Positions 23,979 to 32,713 of a DNA stretch of 64,000 nt are shown here, in pieces (the first letter of the stretch is position 1; the number at the start of each line of letters is the position of its first letter). The notes below the pieces were generated by a model. It was given only the letters and a program-made list of their open reading frames with translations. It was not told the DNA's origin and did no database searches. Where the stretch lies: positions 1-64,000 of the forward strand of contig NZ_BAGM01000131.1 of NCBI RefSeq assembly GCF_000308855.1, given 5' to 3'. Origin of the DNA: Nocardia veterana NBRC 100344 (GTDB lineage: Bacteria; Actinomycetota; Actinomycetes; Mycobacteriales; Mycobacteriaceae). Position numbers and translations under genes: made by a program.

Positions 23979-26503
23979 TGCCGACACGCCCTGAAGTCGA
24001 GAAGTGGAACACCGGAAAGCTGTCGGAGTGGGCCACCGAAATCGATAAGGCCACGGGAACTTACGAAACCCAACTCAGCCGCATGGTCAGCCGGTTCACC
24101 GAGACCACGTGGAGCGGGGCGGCTCGCGATGCCGCTTACGACCGCTTCAGCGAGGAAAACACCGAGGGCCGCAAGCTATCTCAGGAGATCGCGGATGCCA
24201 CGGAAGCTCTTCGCGCCGCGGATGGCCGCCTCGCCGACGAGCGGCGGATCCTGCTGGGCAGAGTCGCCGATGCCGAAGCTGACGCCGAGTCGCCGCTGGC
24301 ACTCATGGTCGACGACCGGTGGGTGGTCCAGACAAAACAGGCTGTCCTGAGCGGCGCCCAAATCCAGGACGACCTGCGCAAAGCCAAGGAACGGATCGAT
24401 CACCACCAAGGATTGATCAATACCGCGTACCACAGCCTCGCAGGTGCCATCAGCGAAGTAGCAACCGCAATCACCAGTGCGTCGGAGAAGATTCGCGCGC
24501 GTGGCAACCTGTTCGGCAGCGGCATCGACGCTCCGGTGACCGCAGCGGACACGGGGAAATTCGGTCAGGAAGACGGCAAAGCGGTGCACGATGCCGTGCG
24601 TCCGGACGGCACCATCGATAAAGCCAAGCTCGAAGAGATCTCGGGGCATCTGCCAGAGGGCATCCTTACCGAAAAGGATCTGCAGGACCTCGCCGACGGC
24701 AAAGATGTCGCGACTCTGCCCGCAGCCACGCAGGAGTACTACCGCGAGTTCTATCAAAATGCCGGCAAGGATGGGATTCTCGCGCTCAACGACTACTTGA
24801 AAGCCCAAGAGGACGGCGGCAACCCGACCGCCGCCGCCCGCCGCGACGCGCTCGCCAACGGGCTCATGGTCGTCTCGAACGAGCACATCGGCACCGGGAG
24901 GAACCCGAACGGATCGCTACAGTCGCCGGGCAGTTACAAGCAACTACCGGAAGATCTCCGGAAATTGGTGTCGACTCGGGTCGGAGGCCCCGATGCCAAC
25001 GCCAAGACCTACCCCACTTGTCCCCCCGATACCGAACTCGGCGGCCAGCACAGATTCCTAGAGGACACCAAGCGATTCGGCGACCTGATCAAGCAGGCGA
25101 ACCCCGGCTTCGAACCCGGCACAGAGTTTTCGCGTGAACTGACACGCCAGGCTGCTGCGCTCGGAGCACCGGGCATGACCGACGACACGGTGAACATGCC
25201 TGGCAAGCCGATCGATCGCTCGTCCATGGAAGGGCTCATGCGGGACTACCTGGAAGTCTCCAGCCGCAACCACGAGGCGATGACCCAACTCCTCACCGGA
25301 CGGACCGAACCTGACTCGGTACCCCTCGAACCCGGATACGACCCGAAGAAGGTCATTCAGCCGTTACTGCATTACGACTGGAACGACTCGAACGGAGCAC
25401 AACCACCGCAGCTGTTCAATTGGATCGGCGAGCAAGCCAACCCGCATCCGGCAACCGACGGACACCCGGAAGTCACGCCCGAACAGTCCAGTTTGGCCGG
25501 ACGTGCGGCTTCAGGGCTGGCTGCGCTTCTGACCGCAGATGCCGACGGCAAGGATGGCAAGATCGGCCCCTTCGAGGCGCTGATGAACATGCCAGGACAC
25601 GACCGGCAATCCCTCGGACAGATCAATCCGGGACTGACGCGGCAGCTGACCGGCGCGATGATTCCGTATCTCGACGACATCGCCGGTGCACCGGGGCATC
25701 CACATCCAGATTTCAACCTTCGTGATGGCAGCGTCGAGAACCGAGATCTTCAGGCAATCCGCTTGTCGGCGTTGTTCAACACCGATCAGGTCTCGTCAGG
25801 AGCCTGGAACGCCGCGATTACGCAACAAACAAATGAATATGCTGCCAAATATGCCAGCTTGTCGGGACTGTCGTCCAACGAGCGCGGTGAGTACACCGAA
25901 GCCGCGGGGCGATTGCTGGCTTATCAAGAGCAAGGATTGAGGGCGGAAGCATTCGATCGTGGTTTGAACGACAAGGAGGCGGCCGAAGAGAGCGCCGGGA
26001 GAAAGAAGCTCGGAGTCGACATCGCGGCAACAATCATCTCCGACGGAGTCGGCGAGAAAATCCCGGTCGCCGGCACAGCGATCGATGTCGCCGGCAAGTT
26101 CATTTCCGACGGCATAAAGCCGGGAGATACGAGTATCCCTCAGGAGCAAACTGAGGTTGTTCGGAATGAGCAGCGGAGTCAAATGTACTACGCTATGCTT
26201 CACGCGAAAGCCATGCAAGATCCGAACCTTTTCCAAAATATACCCAATGGCGCAGGCGCATTTCCGCCGGAATGGCTGGAGAATGGGAAGCTCAAGAGCT
26301 ACGAAGACATCGTCGGAACTTCGGGAACCGAACAGCGCTTCCGCGTAGATAATCGCTTTCAATCGACGGCGGATGCGTGGCTCCAGGGCCTGCAAGTCGA
26401 CACCGCAAGATTCCGGAGCGCAACTCTCGAGCAGCGTTTCGACAATTACGGTTACACAAGCTCCCCCGACGAGTACAAGAGCAAGGTTTTGAAGGGACAT
26501 TGA
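23978..26503 (+). CDS. Large type VII secretion substrate-like protein
   Basis: An 841-residue protein. The N-terminal region (residues 1-110) is a helical WXG100-like unit with TTWSGAARDAAYDR as the W-x-G turn. The middle (about 215-700) has repeated helical motifs of the kind annotated as TPR-repeat-region protein in actinomycete ESX substrates (GILTEKDLQDLADGKD, DGILALNDYLKAQ). The C-terminal quarter contains a Gly-rich hydrophobic stretch (GEKIPVAGTAIDVAGKF). There is no signal peptide and no catalytic toxin domain I can name. It overlaps both neighbours by one base (TAATG, TGATG). It could be a secreted structural or toxin-carrier protein; function unproven. Confidence 0.65.
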   Translation: MPTRPEVEKWNTGKLSEWATEIDKATGTYETQLSRMVSRFTETTWSGAARDAAYDRFSEENTEGRKLSQEIADATEALRAADGRLADERRILLGRVADAEADAESPLALMVDDRWVVQTKQAVLSGAQIQDDLRKAKERIDHHQGLINTAYHSLAGAISEVATAITSASEKIRARGNLFGSGIDAPVTAADTGKFGQEDGKAVHDAVRPDGTIDKAKLEEISGHLPEGILTEKDLQDLADGKDVATLPAATQEYYREFYQNAGKDGILALNDYLKAQEDGGNPTAAARRDALANGLMVVSNEHIGTGRNPNGSLQSPGSYKQLPEDLRKLVSTRVGGPDANAKTYPTCPPDTELGGQHRFLEDTKRFGDLIKQANPGFEPGTEFSRELTRQAAALGAPGMTDDTVNMPGKPIDRSSMEGLMRDYLEVSSRNHEAMTQLLTGRTEPDSVPLEPGYDPKKVIQPLLHYDWNDSNGAQPPQLFNWIGEQANPHPATDGHPEVTPEQSSLAGRAASGLAALLTADADGKDGKIGPFEALMNMPGHDRQSLGQINPGLTRQLTGAMIPYLDDIAGAPGHPHPDFNLRDGSVENRDLQAIRLSALFNTDQVSSGAWNAAITQQTNEYAAKYASLSGLSSNERGEYTEAAGRLLAYQEQGLRAEAFDRGLNDKEAAEESAGRKKLGVDIAATIISDGVGEKIPVAGTAIDVAGKFISDGIKPGDTSIPQEQTEVVRNEQRSQMYYAMLHAKAMQDPNLFQNIPNGAGAFPPEWLENGKLKSYEDIVGTSGTEQRFRVDNRFQSTADAWLQGLQVDTARFRSATLEQRFDNYGYTSSPDEYKSKVLKGH

Positions 26504-27249
26504 TGAATCGACCGCAGCGGTCCGTTCGGTGTCTCGGCCTCCTGGCGGTGTTGTCGACGTTCGTGACCTCGTGCGGGATACAGGGCGAGGATGAAGATTC
26601 ACGCCCGGTACCGCAATGGTCGATTTCGTTCCGGTGGACCGCACCCGATGGAGTCGATCTAGATTCGCCGTCCGCGCAGATGGTGCGCGCAACCATCGAG
26701 AGCAATACGATTGCCGAATTCCTGAATCGTGACTACGGCTATCCTGGATGGCGCGCCGCCGATGACGCCTCGAACCCTGATGCTGTAATTCCGCATCAGA
26801 TGCGCGAAGGCATCGGGACTGCTTACCTGCATCTCATTCCGTACAAGGAGGTGGCGCGGCCACTCTGGGTTGTCTGCAAGGATATGTCCGAGACGACCAG
26901 CGTCGTCGACGGCAAGTATCCCCTACCCGATCCGAACCACAGGAAAGAAAACCTCGAGGCCATCTCTGTGCAGATTGCCGACGCCCCGAGCGGAGTGCCG
27001 AAAAAAGATGAGCCATCGCTGATTCCTGCCGGCCCGCCCATCCTCGGTCCACCGGGACGTGCAGCCCGCCCCACTGAAGACGTGTTCTCGAACCTTGTCT
27101 TCGTGCACTATCAGGACAATTTGGACAATTATCGCGCGTTATGTCTCGCATGGGCAGAGTCGCGTTGGGGAGGGCCATCACCCAAACCGAGTCGAACCGA
27201 AAATGAACCACCGGAGATTCATCCCTTCTCCCCGGGATGGTCGAAGTAG
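26503..27249 (+). CDS. Lipoprotein of the type VII cassette
   Basis: A 248-residue predicted lipoprotein. The signal peptide contains the lipobox VTSC (Cys about residue 24), so it is anchored outside the membrane. The mature part has Trp-rich strands (ISFRWTAPDG, PLWVVCKDM) and a Pro-rich tail. Its start overlaps the stop of the substrate gene, and all three cassette genes are joined by one-base overlaps. It may be a receptor or an immunity-like partner of the large protein. No family recognised; codon use is less GC-biased than nearby. Confidence 0.65.
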   Translation: MNRPQRSVRCLGLLAVLSTFVTSCGIQGEDEDSRPVPQWSISFRWTAPDGVDLDSPSAQMVRATIESNTIAEFLNRDYGYPGWRAADDASNPDAVIPHQMREGIGTAYLHLIPYKEVARPLWVVCKDMSETTSVVDGKYPLPDPNHRKENLEAISVQIADAPSGVPKKDEPSLIPAGPPILGPPGRAARPTEDVFSNLVFVHYQDNLDNYRALCLAWAESRWGGPSPKPSRTENEPPEIHPFSPGWSK

Positions 27250-27368
27250 AGGACTGCTGTGCAGGCCGACGCCCTGTGCAGCTGTGATCCCTGTGCCGAA
27301 AGTACCCCGCAGACGCGGACAACGGCCGGCGACGAGGCCCGGGGCTGTCGACGTTCGCAGGCCACACC

Positions 27369-27383
27369 GATATCATCGATATC
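27369..27383. promoter_or_regulatory. Candidate VapB operator
   Basis: GATATC-ATC-GATATC: two copies of the palindrome separated by three bases, directly before the ribosome site AGGAGGT of vapB. Confidence 0.6.
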
Positions 27384-27394
27384 AGGAGGTTGTT

Positions 27395-27613
27395 ATGACA
27401 GATATTCTGATCCGGGACATTCCGGATTCGCAGATCGAGCAGATCGATCGCCGGGCCCGGGAGGCGGGACTGTCTCGCAGCGAGTTCCTGCGACGATGGC
27501 TCGAGAGGGACTTCCGCCCCACGACGACTGTCACGACCCGCGACCTAGAGCGGCTTGGAGCACTCGCGCAGGACTTGGACAATCCGGATGTCATGCGTCA
27601 GGCGTGGTCGTGA
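27395..27613 (+). CDS. vapB: VapB-type antitoxin
   Basis: A 72-residue protein with a ribbon-helix-helix N-terminus (MTDILIRDIPDSQIEQIDRR and LSRSEFLRRWLE) that should bind the upstream operator, then a tail that blocks the VapC active site. The ATG at 27395 is placed by AGGAGGT at 27384-27390. The stop overlaps the GTG of vapC (GTGA). Confidence 0.85.
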   Translation: MTDILIRDIPDSQIEQIDRRAREAGLSRSEFLRRWLERDFRPTTTVTTRDLERLGALAQDLDNPDVMRQAWS

Positions 27614-28020
27614 GCGCTCGCCCGTGGTTGATCGACAAGTCTGCCTTGGTGCGACTCGGCCGGTCTCCCGACGCCAACGAATGGGCGCAACGCATCGAGC
27701 GTGGTCTCGTTCGCATTTCCACGGTCACCGTCCTGGAGACCGGTTACTCCGCTAAAACCACACGCGACCTCGCCGATCTACTCGACCTCCCACCATTGGC
27801 ACATATGCCGATCGAATACATGACACCCGCAGGCGAACGTCGAGCAGTCGAGGTGCTACGCACTCTCGCCGACCGCGGTCACCACCGCGCACCATCAATC
27901 CCCGACCTGCTGATCGCTGCAACCGCGGAAGGCGCAAGACTCACGGTTCTGCACGCGGACAAGGATTTCGACCTCATCGCCGAGATCACCGGGCAGCCCG
28001 TCGAACGGCTCCGCTTCTGA
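27610..28020 (+). CDS. vapC: VapC toxin, PIN-domain ribonuclease
   Basis: A 136-residue PIN-domain protein with GTG start at 27610. The acidic metal ligands are in WLIDKSALVRL (Asp), TVLETGYS (Glu), SIPDLLIAATA (Asp) and ADKDFDLI (Asp). VapC toxins cut tRNA or rRNA when released by VapB. In H37Rv, vapBC24 (Rv0239-Rv0240) lies between tetR and htdX; here a different-position pair lies after fadA2. Orthology is not shown. Confidence 0.88.
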   Translation: MSARPWLIDKSALVRLGRSPDANEWAQRIERGLVRISTVTVLETGYSAKTTRDLADLLDLPPLAHMPIEYMTPAGERRAVEVLRTLADRGHHRAPSIPDLLIAATAEGARLTVLHADKDFDLIAEITGQPVERLRF

Positions 28021-28147
28021 CCGATGCGGCCCCGATCCAGCGCTTCTGACGCGCTTGCATCCGCCGTCCCCCCGTACCCACGGCACCCACTCGGAGACTT
28101 GAAAGCCTGTCGCGGCCCAGAAATTTCGTGACCGAGCCGGTGCCGGA

Positions 28148-29053
28148 CTACGACGGCAATACAGTCACTGTCAGCGCGCCCAGCCGCTCGGGGTCGGCGA
28201 CGACCTCGTAGGCGGTGACCTTGTCGTCGTGCACGGTTACCCGCAGTACTGCGGCGAGGTGTCCGGCCGGGGCGACGACGATTCCGACCGTGCCGTCGAT
28301 CAGCGCGAGGCCCGCGGCCTGAGAACGGTTGCGTAGGAAGACCGTTTCCTCGGCCACTGCGGCGGCGCCGCGCACCACGGGTGCGATGCCGGGCGGCAGG
28401 ATCGCGCGGTCCGCGGTCCGCACGACATCGGGGGCGAGGACTGCCAGCAGGGCGTCGAGGTCACCGGCCCGCGCCGCCGACAGGAATGCGTCGACCACGT
28501 CTCGGTGCCGGGCGAGTTCGGTCGTGGGTATCGCGGTGTCGCCGCGCACGCGGTGCCGGGCCCGGCTGGCCAGTTTCTTCGTCGTCGCGGCGGTGCGGCC
28601 CACGATCGGGGCGATGTTGTCGAACGGGACGGCGAACATGTCGTGCAGCACGAAGGCGACGCGCTCCTCGGGGCCGAGCGCGCGCATCACCACCAGCAGG
28701 GCGCGGCCGACCGAATCCGCCAGCACCGCTTCGGTTTCCGGCTCGGCGTAGCGCACGCCGCCGGCTGCCGGCGCCGCGCCCGGATTCGCCGGATCCACGA
28801 GTTCTTCGTTCCGCGCCGCGCGGGAACGCAACTGGTCCAGGCAGATTCGCGAAACCACCGTCGTCAGCCAAGCGGCGAGATTGCCGATTTCGCCCGCCCG
28901 GCGACCCGCTGCCGTGGCCCGATCGAGGCGTAACCAGGCTTCCTGCACCGCGTCCTCGGCCTCCCCCAGCGATCCCACGATCCGGTAGGCGATATCGCGC
29001 AGCAGGTCGCGGTGCTGTTCGAAGCGTCGCGCCAAGTCGTCCCGATCGCGCAC
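28148..29053 (-). CDS. ECF41-type sigma factor with SnoaL-like C-terminus
   Basis: A 301-residue sigma factor of the SigJ/ECF41 group. Region 2 (DAVQEAWLRLDR) recognises the -10 element, and region 4 (ALGPEERVAFVLHDMFAVPFDNIAPIVG, given in part) the -35. Residues about 190-301 form a SnoaL/NTF2-like domain (VVDAFLSAARAGDLDALLAVL) that in this family controls sigma activity. The start is GTG at 29053 after AAAGG. Divergent from a DoxX gene, a usual ECF41 partner. Confidence 0.9.
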   Translation of the reverse strand: MRDRDDLARRFEQHRDLLRDIAYRIVGSLGEAEDAVQEAWLRLDRATAAGRRAGEIGNLAAWLTTVVSRICLDQLRSRAARNEELVDPANPGAAPAAGGVRYAEPETEAVLADSVGRALLVVMRALGPEERVAFVLHDMFAVPFDNIAPIVGRTAATTKKLASRARHRVRGDTAIPTTELARHRDVVDAFLSAARAGDLDALLAVLAPDVVRTADRAILPPGIAPVVRGAAAVAEETVFLRNRSQAAGLALIDGTVGIVVAPAGHLAAVLRVTVHDDKVTAYEVVADPERLGALTVTVLPS

Positions 29054-29180
29054 CGGTCACCTTTCTCGGGTTTCACACGTCGAAGGGATGCGCCGACGAT
29101 TCCGCCCTGTTCGTCCGCGCCGTGAGGTCGGCCCTCGACCCACGATGGCAGATCGGGGCACCGAAGGACAGGAGGGTGCC

Positions 29181-29528
29181 ATGCACACCACATACGTGAT
29201 CGTCACCGTCGTCGCCGCCGCGACGGTGTTCGGCACAACCGTCGTCGACATCGTCGCCCCGGAGTGGGTCCGCGGCAATATGCGCAGCTACGGGGTCCCG
29301 GAATGGGCGCTGCTGCCGTTGGCCGTGATCAAGGCGGTCGGCGCACTCGGCCTGCTGGTGGGGCTGGCCGTCCCGCCGATCGGTCTCGCTGCGGGCATCG
29401 GGCTGGTGCTGTACTTCCTCGGAGCCGTATTCACCGTGGTCCGTGCCCGTTGGTACACGCATATCCCGTATCCGATGCCGTGTCTGCTGCTCGCGGTGGC
29501 GACGGTGAGCCTGTTTCCGGCGGCGTGA
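29181..29528 (+). CDS. DoxX-like membrane protein
   Basis: A 115-residue protein with about four hydrophobic helices (MHTTYVIVTVVAAATVFG, LPLAVIKAVGALGLLVG, PIGLAAGIGLVLYFLGAVF and the C-terminus). The motif AVIKAVGALGLL fits the DoxX family. The start at 29181 follows GGACAGGAGGG. Divergently transcribed from the ECF41 sigma factor, which probably directs its expression. Possible role in membrane redox stress. Confidence 0.82.
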   Translation: MHTTYVIVTVVAAATVFGTTVVDIVAPEWVRGNMRSYGVPEWALLPLAVIKAVGALGLLVGLAVPPIGLAAGIGLVLYFLGAVFTVVRARWYTHIPYPMPCLLLAVATVSLFPAA

Positions 29529-29761
29529 GCGCCGGCCGGTAGTGAGTTCGTCGGAGCCCGCGAGATCCGGCACCAGCGTGAAATTCTCCTGGGGTGTTCG
29601 GCGGCAAGGACGGCGCCCGGACCCGCACCCAGCCCTCGTCGTTGAGAAGCCGTCCGGGCAAGTCGACCCCCGAGTGAACTATCGTCGTTGGGCACTCTGA
29701 ACAAGGCGTTTTTGTTCGCGCGTTGCGTCCGAGGATGCCGGCCGGATCGGATAGGAATGTG

Positions 29762-30307
29762 ATGACGACGGATCAGCCCGACCGTCAGAAGCGTTGGTTG
29801 GTCTTGACCGCGCCGGGCTGGGGGACCGATGAGGCGACACAACAGGAACTACCACCGGAAGCGATCATCGGAGGCTGGCAGATCGACGAGGACGGCCGTT
29901 CGGGGCCGTTCGAACCGAACCTCGCCTACCTGCCCGCCGACGAGTCGTGGCCTTCCGATCCGCTCGATGCGATCTTGCGTCAGGCGGCGGCCGATCCTTC
30001 GCAATCGATCGACAAGCGAAACCTGATCCGCGACTTCATCGCTACTTTGTGGAATTCGGTTGTCGATATCGGATGCGATGCCGACGGCCGCCCGCTGCTC
30101 TGCACCTCGGAGGATGTGCCATGCGTGCTGATCACCACCGCCGCAGTGCATCGGCAGGGCGTCGAAGTGGATCGATGGCGTCCACTGGTGGGCGACAGGA
30201 TTGCCGACGCGGTTCCCGCCGGCGTGGAAGTCCTCATCAACCCGAACAGTCCTGCGTCGTGTCGTCTGACCGTCGCCGCGCTGCGACCACCCGCACCCCG
30301 AGTGTGA
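29762..30307 (+). CDS. Type VII secretion system-associated protein
   Basis: A 181-residue protein of the actinomycete family annotated 'type VII secretion system-associated protein'. It has WLVLTAPGWG, PPEAIIGGWQIDEDGRSGPFEPNLAY, and a C-terminal half ending EVLINPNSPASCRLTVAAL. There is no signal peptide. The ATG at 29762 follows AGGA. It is followed after 9 bases by a protein of unknown type, so this is a second type VII-related unit of the island. The hairpin arms GAACAA/TTGTTC (29702 region) lie in the upstream gap. Function is unknown in the family. Confidence 0.75.
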   Translation: MTTDQPDRQKRWLVLTAPGWGTDEATQQELPPEAIIGGWQIDEDGRSGPFEPNLAYLPADESWPSDPLDAILRQAAADPSQSIDKRNLIRDFIATLWNSVVDIGCDADGRPLLCTSEDVPCVLITTAAVHRQGVEVDRWRPLVGDRIADAVPAGVEVLINPNSPASCRLTVAALRPPAPRV

Positions 30308-30316
30308 GGTGATGCC

Positions 30317-31261
30317 GTGTTCACCGAACGGCTGAGATCGCTACTCATCGATCCGCTGATCAAACTCACCGGCAAGGAGTCGCGCGGCTTGGCGGAGAAG
30401 TACGTCGGAACCGCGGGAAAGCTCGACACGGCCGGCAGGACAGCCACCGCAACCGACGAGTTCGGTGCGAACGGGTTTCACCGCCTCGAGGCCATTCCGG
30501 TCGAGAACTTCGTACCCGACCGGGAAGTCACGTTTCGCCCCTCCCAGGTGGTCAGTGAGACGCGGCGGGCGGAGCAAAGGTTCAAGAAACCCGCACTGGT
30601 CGTCGATTACCCCGTCGAGGACGCCGCTCACATGGAGCAGTGGTCGAAGGGGAAGTACGCATACGACGGGGAGGATCACGGGTACAACATCGTCAGACCC
30701 GACGATGTCCAATTCAAGAGAGCCACCGATGACGGTTGGAACCTGGATACCGCGCCGTGGGTTCGGCGATGGCCGCCGGAGGACAACACCTTCGTCCGCA
30801 GTCGGTCGTTGACGGAGCCTGTGAGCGGCGAGACCACCCACTCGCCGAACGGTGCCCCCGGCCGGCGCCGACTGCTGACGGTCAAAACCGGATGGCGGAA
30901 GACCGAGACCGTCGCCGTAGATGACGAAACGCTGTTGAAAATACAGGCAGCGAACAAACAGCTGGCACGAGCCGCCCAGAAGAACGCCGGCCCGGTAGTG
31001 CTGCTGCCGGACAAGAGCTTTCCCAGCTCCGCGGACGCGCACATCGAGAATCTGCGAACCAGCATCGGCAGTCCCGAGATGTACGTACCCACCGGCGATG
31101 TGTCCACCACGATCGGTGACCCGAGAACCGTGGAGGGTGCGCTGAGGGATCACGTCATCCCAGGCCGGACCGGGATCGAAGTGCACAAAACCGATGACAG
31201 TCCCGCATGGCAACGCCTGGGAGCGAAGCCGGGAACCCGCGAATCATGGGCAGAGCCCTGA
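30317..31261 (+). CDS. Hypothetical protein following the type VII-associated gene
   Basis: A 314-residue protein with GTG start at 30317 (GAGG upstream). The N-terminus is basic and amphipathic (MFTERLRSLLIDPLIKLTGKE). The body is rich in charged residues and lacks cysteines, membrane segments or a signal peptide. Sequence patterns such as NGFHRLEAIPVENFVPDREV and a Gly-poor C-terminus with RTGIEVHKTDD look like the C-terminal part of a polymorphic effector. I do not recognise a domain. Context suggests a type VII-linked effector or partner; this is inference. Confidence 0.6.
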   Translation: MFTERLRSLLIDPLIKLTGKESRGLAEKYVGTAGKLDTAGRTATATDEFGANGFHRLEAIPVENFVPDREVTFRPSQVVSETRRAEQRFKKPALVVDYPVEDAAHMEQWSKGKYAYDGEDHGYNIVRPDDVQFKRATDDGWNLDTAPWVRRWPPEDNTFVRSRSLTEPVSGETTHSPNGAPGRRRLLTVKTGWRKTETVAVDDETLLKIQAANKQLARAAQKNAGPVVLLPDKSFPSSADAHIENLRTSIGSPEMYVPTGDVSTTIGDPRTVEGALRDHVIPGRTGIEVHKTDDSPAWQRLGAKPGTRESWAEP

Positions 31262-31358
31262 CGAGGTATCAGCGTGCGCAAGCCCTCGTCTTCAGTGGCG
31301 CGCTGCTCGGCCGCGGCGTCCTGGCCTGACTCCACTGCCGCCGCCGTGTGGCGTGCGG

Positions 31359-31814
31359 TCAGTGTCGGCCGGCTACCCGTTCGACCGCCACGAGGATCTC
31401 CGACAGCAGCGGCAGCGATTCGTCCCGCTGCGGGGCCCTGGCCCACCAGCGTCCTTCGTGGGTGTGGCGACCGAAGCCGGTCGGGAGAATGACGTTGCTG
31501 CGGTGGGAGCCGATATCGACGCCGTGACGCTGCAGCCGCCCGTTGCGGTCCGGATCGGGATATCCGTCGAATACCGCGAGAAAGGTTCGCCGCGGCGGAT
31601 TTTCCCGCACCAGCACCGGGCCCGGAATCCCCCGCACGGTCAATTCCCCGAGGAGCAGCGCGCCCAGCGGTTCCGGCGTGTTCACCGCCGCGACCGGACC
31701 CACCAGCGGTAATACGACATATCCGGGGGAGGTGACGCGGACGTAGGGTAAGCCGAACAACTCGCGATACGTATCGGCCCAATCCTGCGGCGTGGCAATC
31801 TCTTTCAATCGCAC
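31359..31814 (-). CDS. Conserved hypothetical protein
   Basis: A 151-residue protein starting at GTG 31814. Notable motifs are DWADTYRELFGLPYVRVTSPGYVVLPLVG near the N-terminus (shown in part) and ILPTGFGRHTHEGRWWARAP near the C-terminus. A distant resemblance to primase-polymerase N-terminal proteins is possible but not supported. No export signal. It lies at the end of the type VII-related unit, convergent to it. Confidence 0.6.
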   Translation of the reverse strand: MRLKEIATPQDWADTYRELFGLPYVRVTSPGYVVLPLVGPVAAVNTPEPLGALLLGELTVRGIPGPVLVRENPPRRTFLAVFDGYPDPDRNGRLQRHGVDIGSHRSNVILPTGFGRHTHEGRWWARAPQRDESLPLLSEILVAVERVAGRH

Positions 31815-32117
31815 GGTGCACCTCACTCCCGGTCGATGTCCCGGTCCCGTTGCCGGCCCGGGTCGTCGGTTGTTCCAGTGAATACCGAAAATGTCAGCAG
31901 TTACACGTCTTTCGGTGAATCGCGTGCGAATTGTCAGCCACGAGTGAGCTTCACCACTCGGCGAGCCGCCGCGGCGGTCCCTCGTCGATCCGCGCAACGA
32001 CGGGTGGCGATCTCGGATCGAATCGGCAAAGGTCGATCGACTTCCCGTGTTCGCGCAGATGGCGCGGGTAGTCTCGGGGCATAATCGGCTTACGGCAGGC
32101 GAGTCCGGGAGGTCGTT
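31815..32117. promoter_or_regulatory. Divergent intergenic region
   Basis: About 300 bases between the minus-strand gene and the universal stress gene. It should hold both promoters. No gene or clear palindrome seen. Confidence 0.4.
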
Positions 32118-32615
32118 GTGGCTTGCGACTTGATGCTCATCGCGTACGACGGATCCGAGAATGCGAAGCGGGCCGTGGAATATGCGGGGCGCTTTTTGTC
32201 CGCCCCGAGGGCGATCGTGCTCACCGCCTGGGAGCCGATGGTGCGGCAGGCGGCGCGGTTGTCCGGACTTTCCGGGGTGATGCAGCCGGAATGGCTGCCG
32301 GACGAGGAGATCGAGGATATCGCCTACGTCGATGCCAAGCAGATCAATGCCGAGGGCGTACGGCTGGCCAAATTGGCGGGGCTGAATGCCGAACCGCGCA
32401 CAGCCGAATGCACCTCGACCATCTGGAATGCGATCGTCGACGTCGCGGACGAACTGAATGTCGACATCATCGTCGCGGGTACGCGGGGGGCGACCGGAAT
32501 TCGCGCGCTCCTGCATTCCAGCGTCGCCGAGGCCGTGCTGAAACACTGCCACCGGCCGATTCTGCTGGTACCTCCCGGAAAAGAACCTGTTCCGGTCAGC
32601 GATCTCGCCGGATAG
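32118..32615 (+). CDS. Universal stress protein (UspA family)
   Basis: A 165-residue UspA-fold protein starting at GTG 32118 after GGGAGG. The N-terminal strand MLIAYDGSENAKRAVEY and the ATP-binding loop GTRGATGIRALLHSSVAEAVLKH (shown in part) match ATP-binding Usp proteins, with the GxRG-x(9)-GSS-like motif slightly varied (HSSVAE). It likely binds ATP and supports stress survival. It stands alone between divergent regions. Confidence 0.87.
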   Translation: MACDLMLIAYDGSENAKRAVEYAGRFLSAPRAIVLTAWEPMVRQAARLSGLSGVMQPEWLPDEEIEDIAYVDAKQINAEGVRLAKLAGLNAEPRTAECTSTIWNAIVDVADELNVDIIVAGTRGATGIRALLHSSVAEAVLKHCHRPILLVPPGKEPVPVSDLAG

Positions 32616-32713
32616 ATTCGGGCGCTCCGGCCCCGAGCGTGCCGCTGCCCACATGAGACGTGTATCGCTACCCGGACGCCGCCGATGCGGCGCACGACTA
32701 GGGTCGGGAAACT

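Noticed and set aside
29529..29761. Gene fragment reading GRLLNDEGWVRVRAP on the minus strand
   Set aside because: A short open stretch with no start or domain; could be a relic but cannot be supported.
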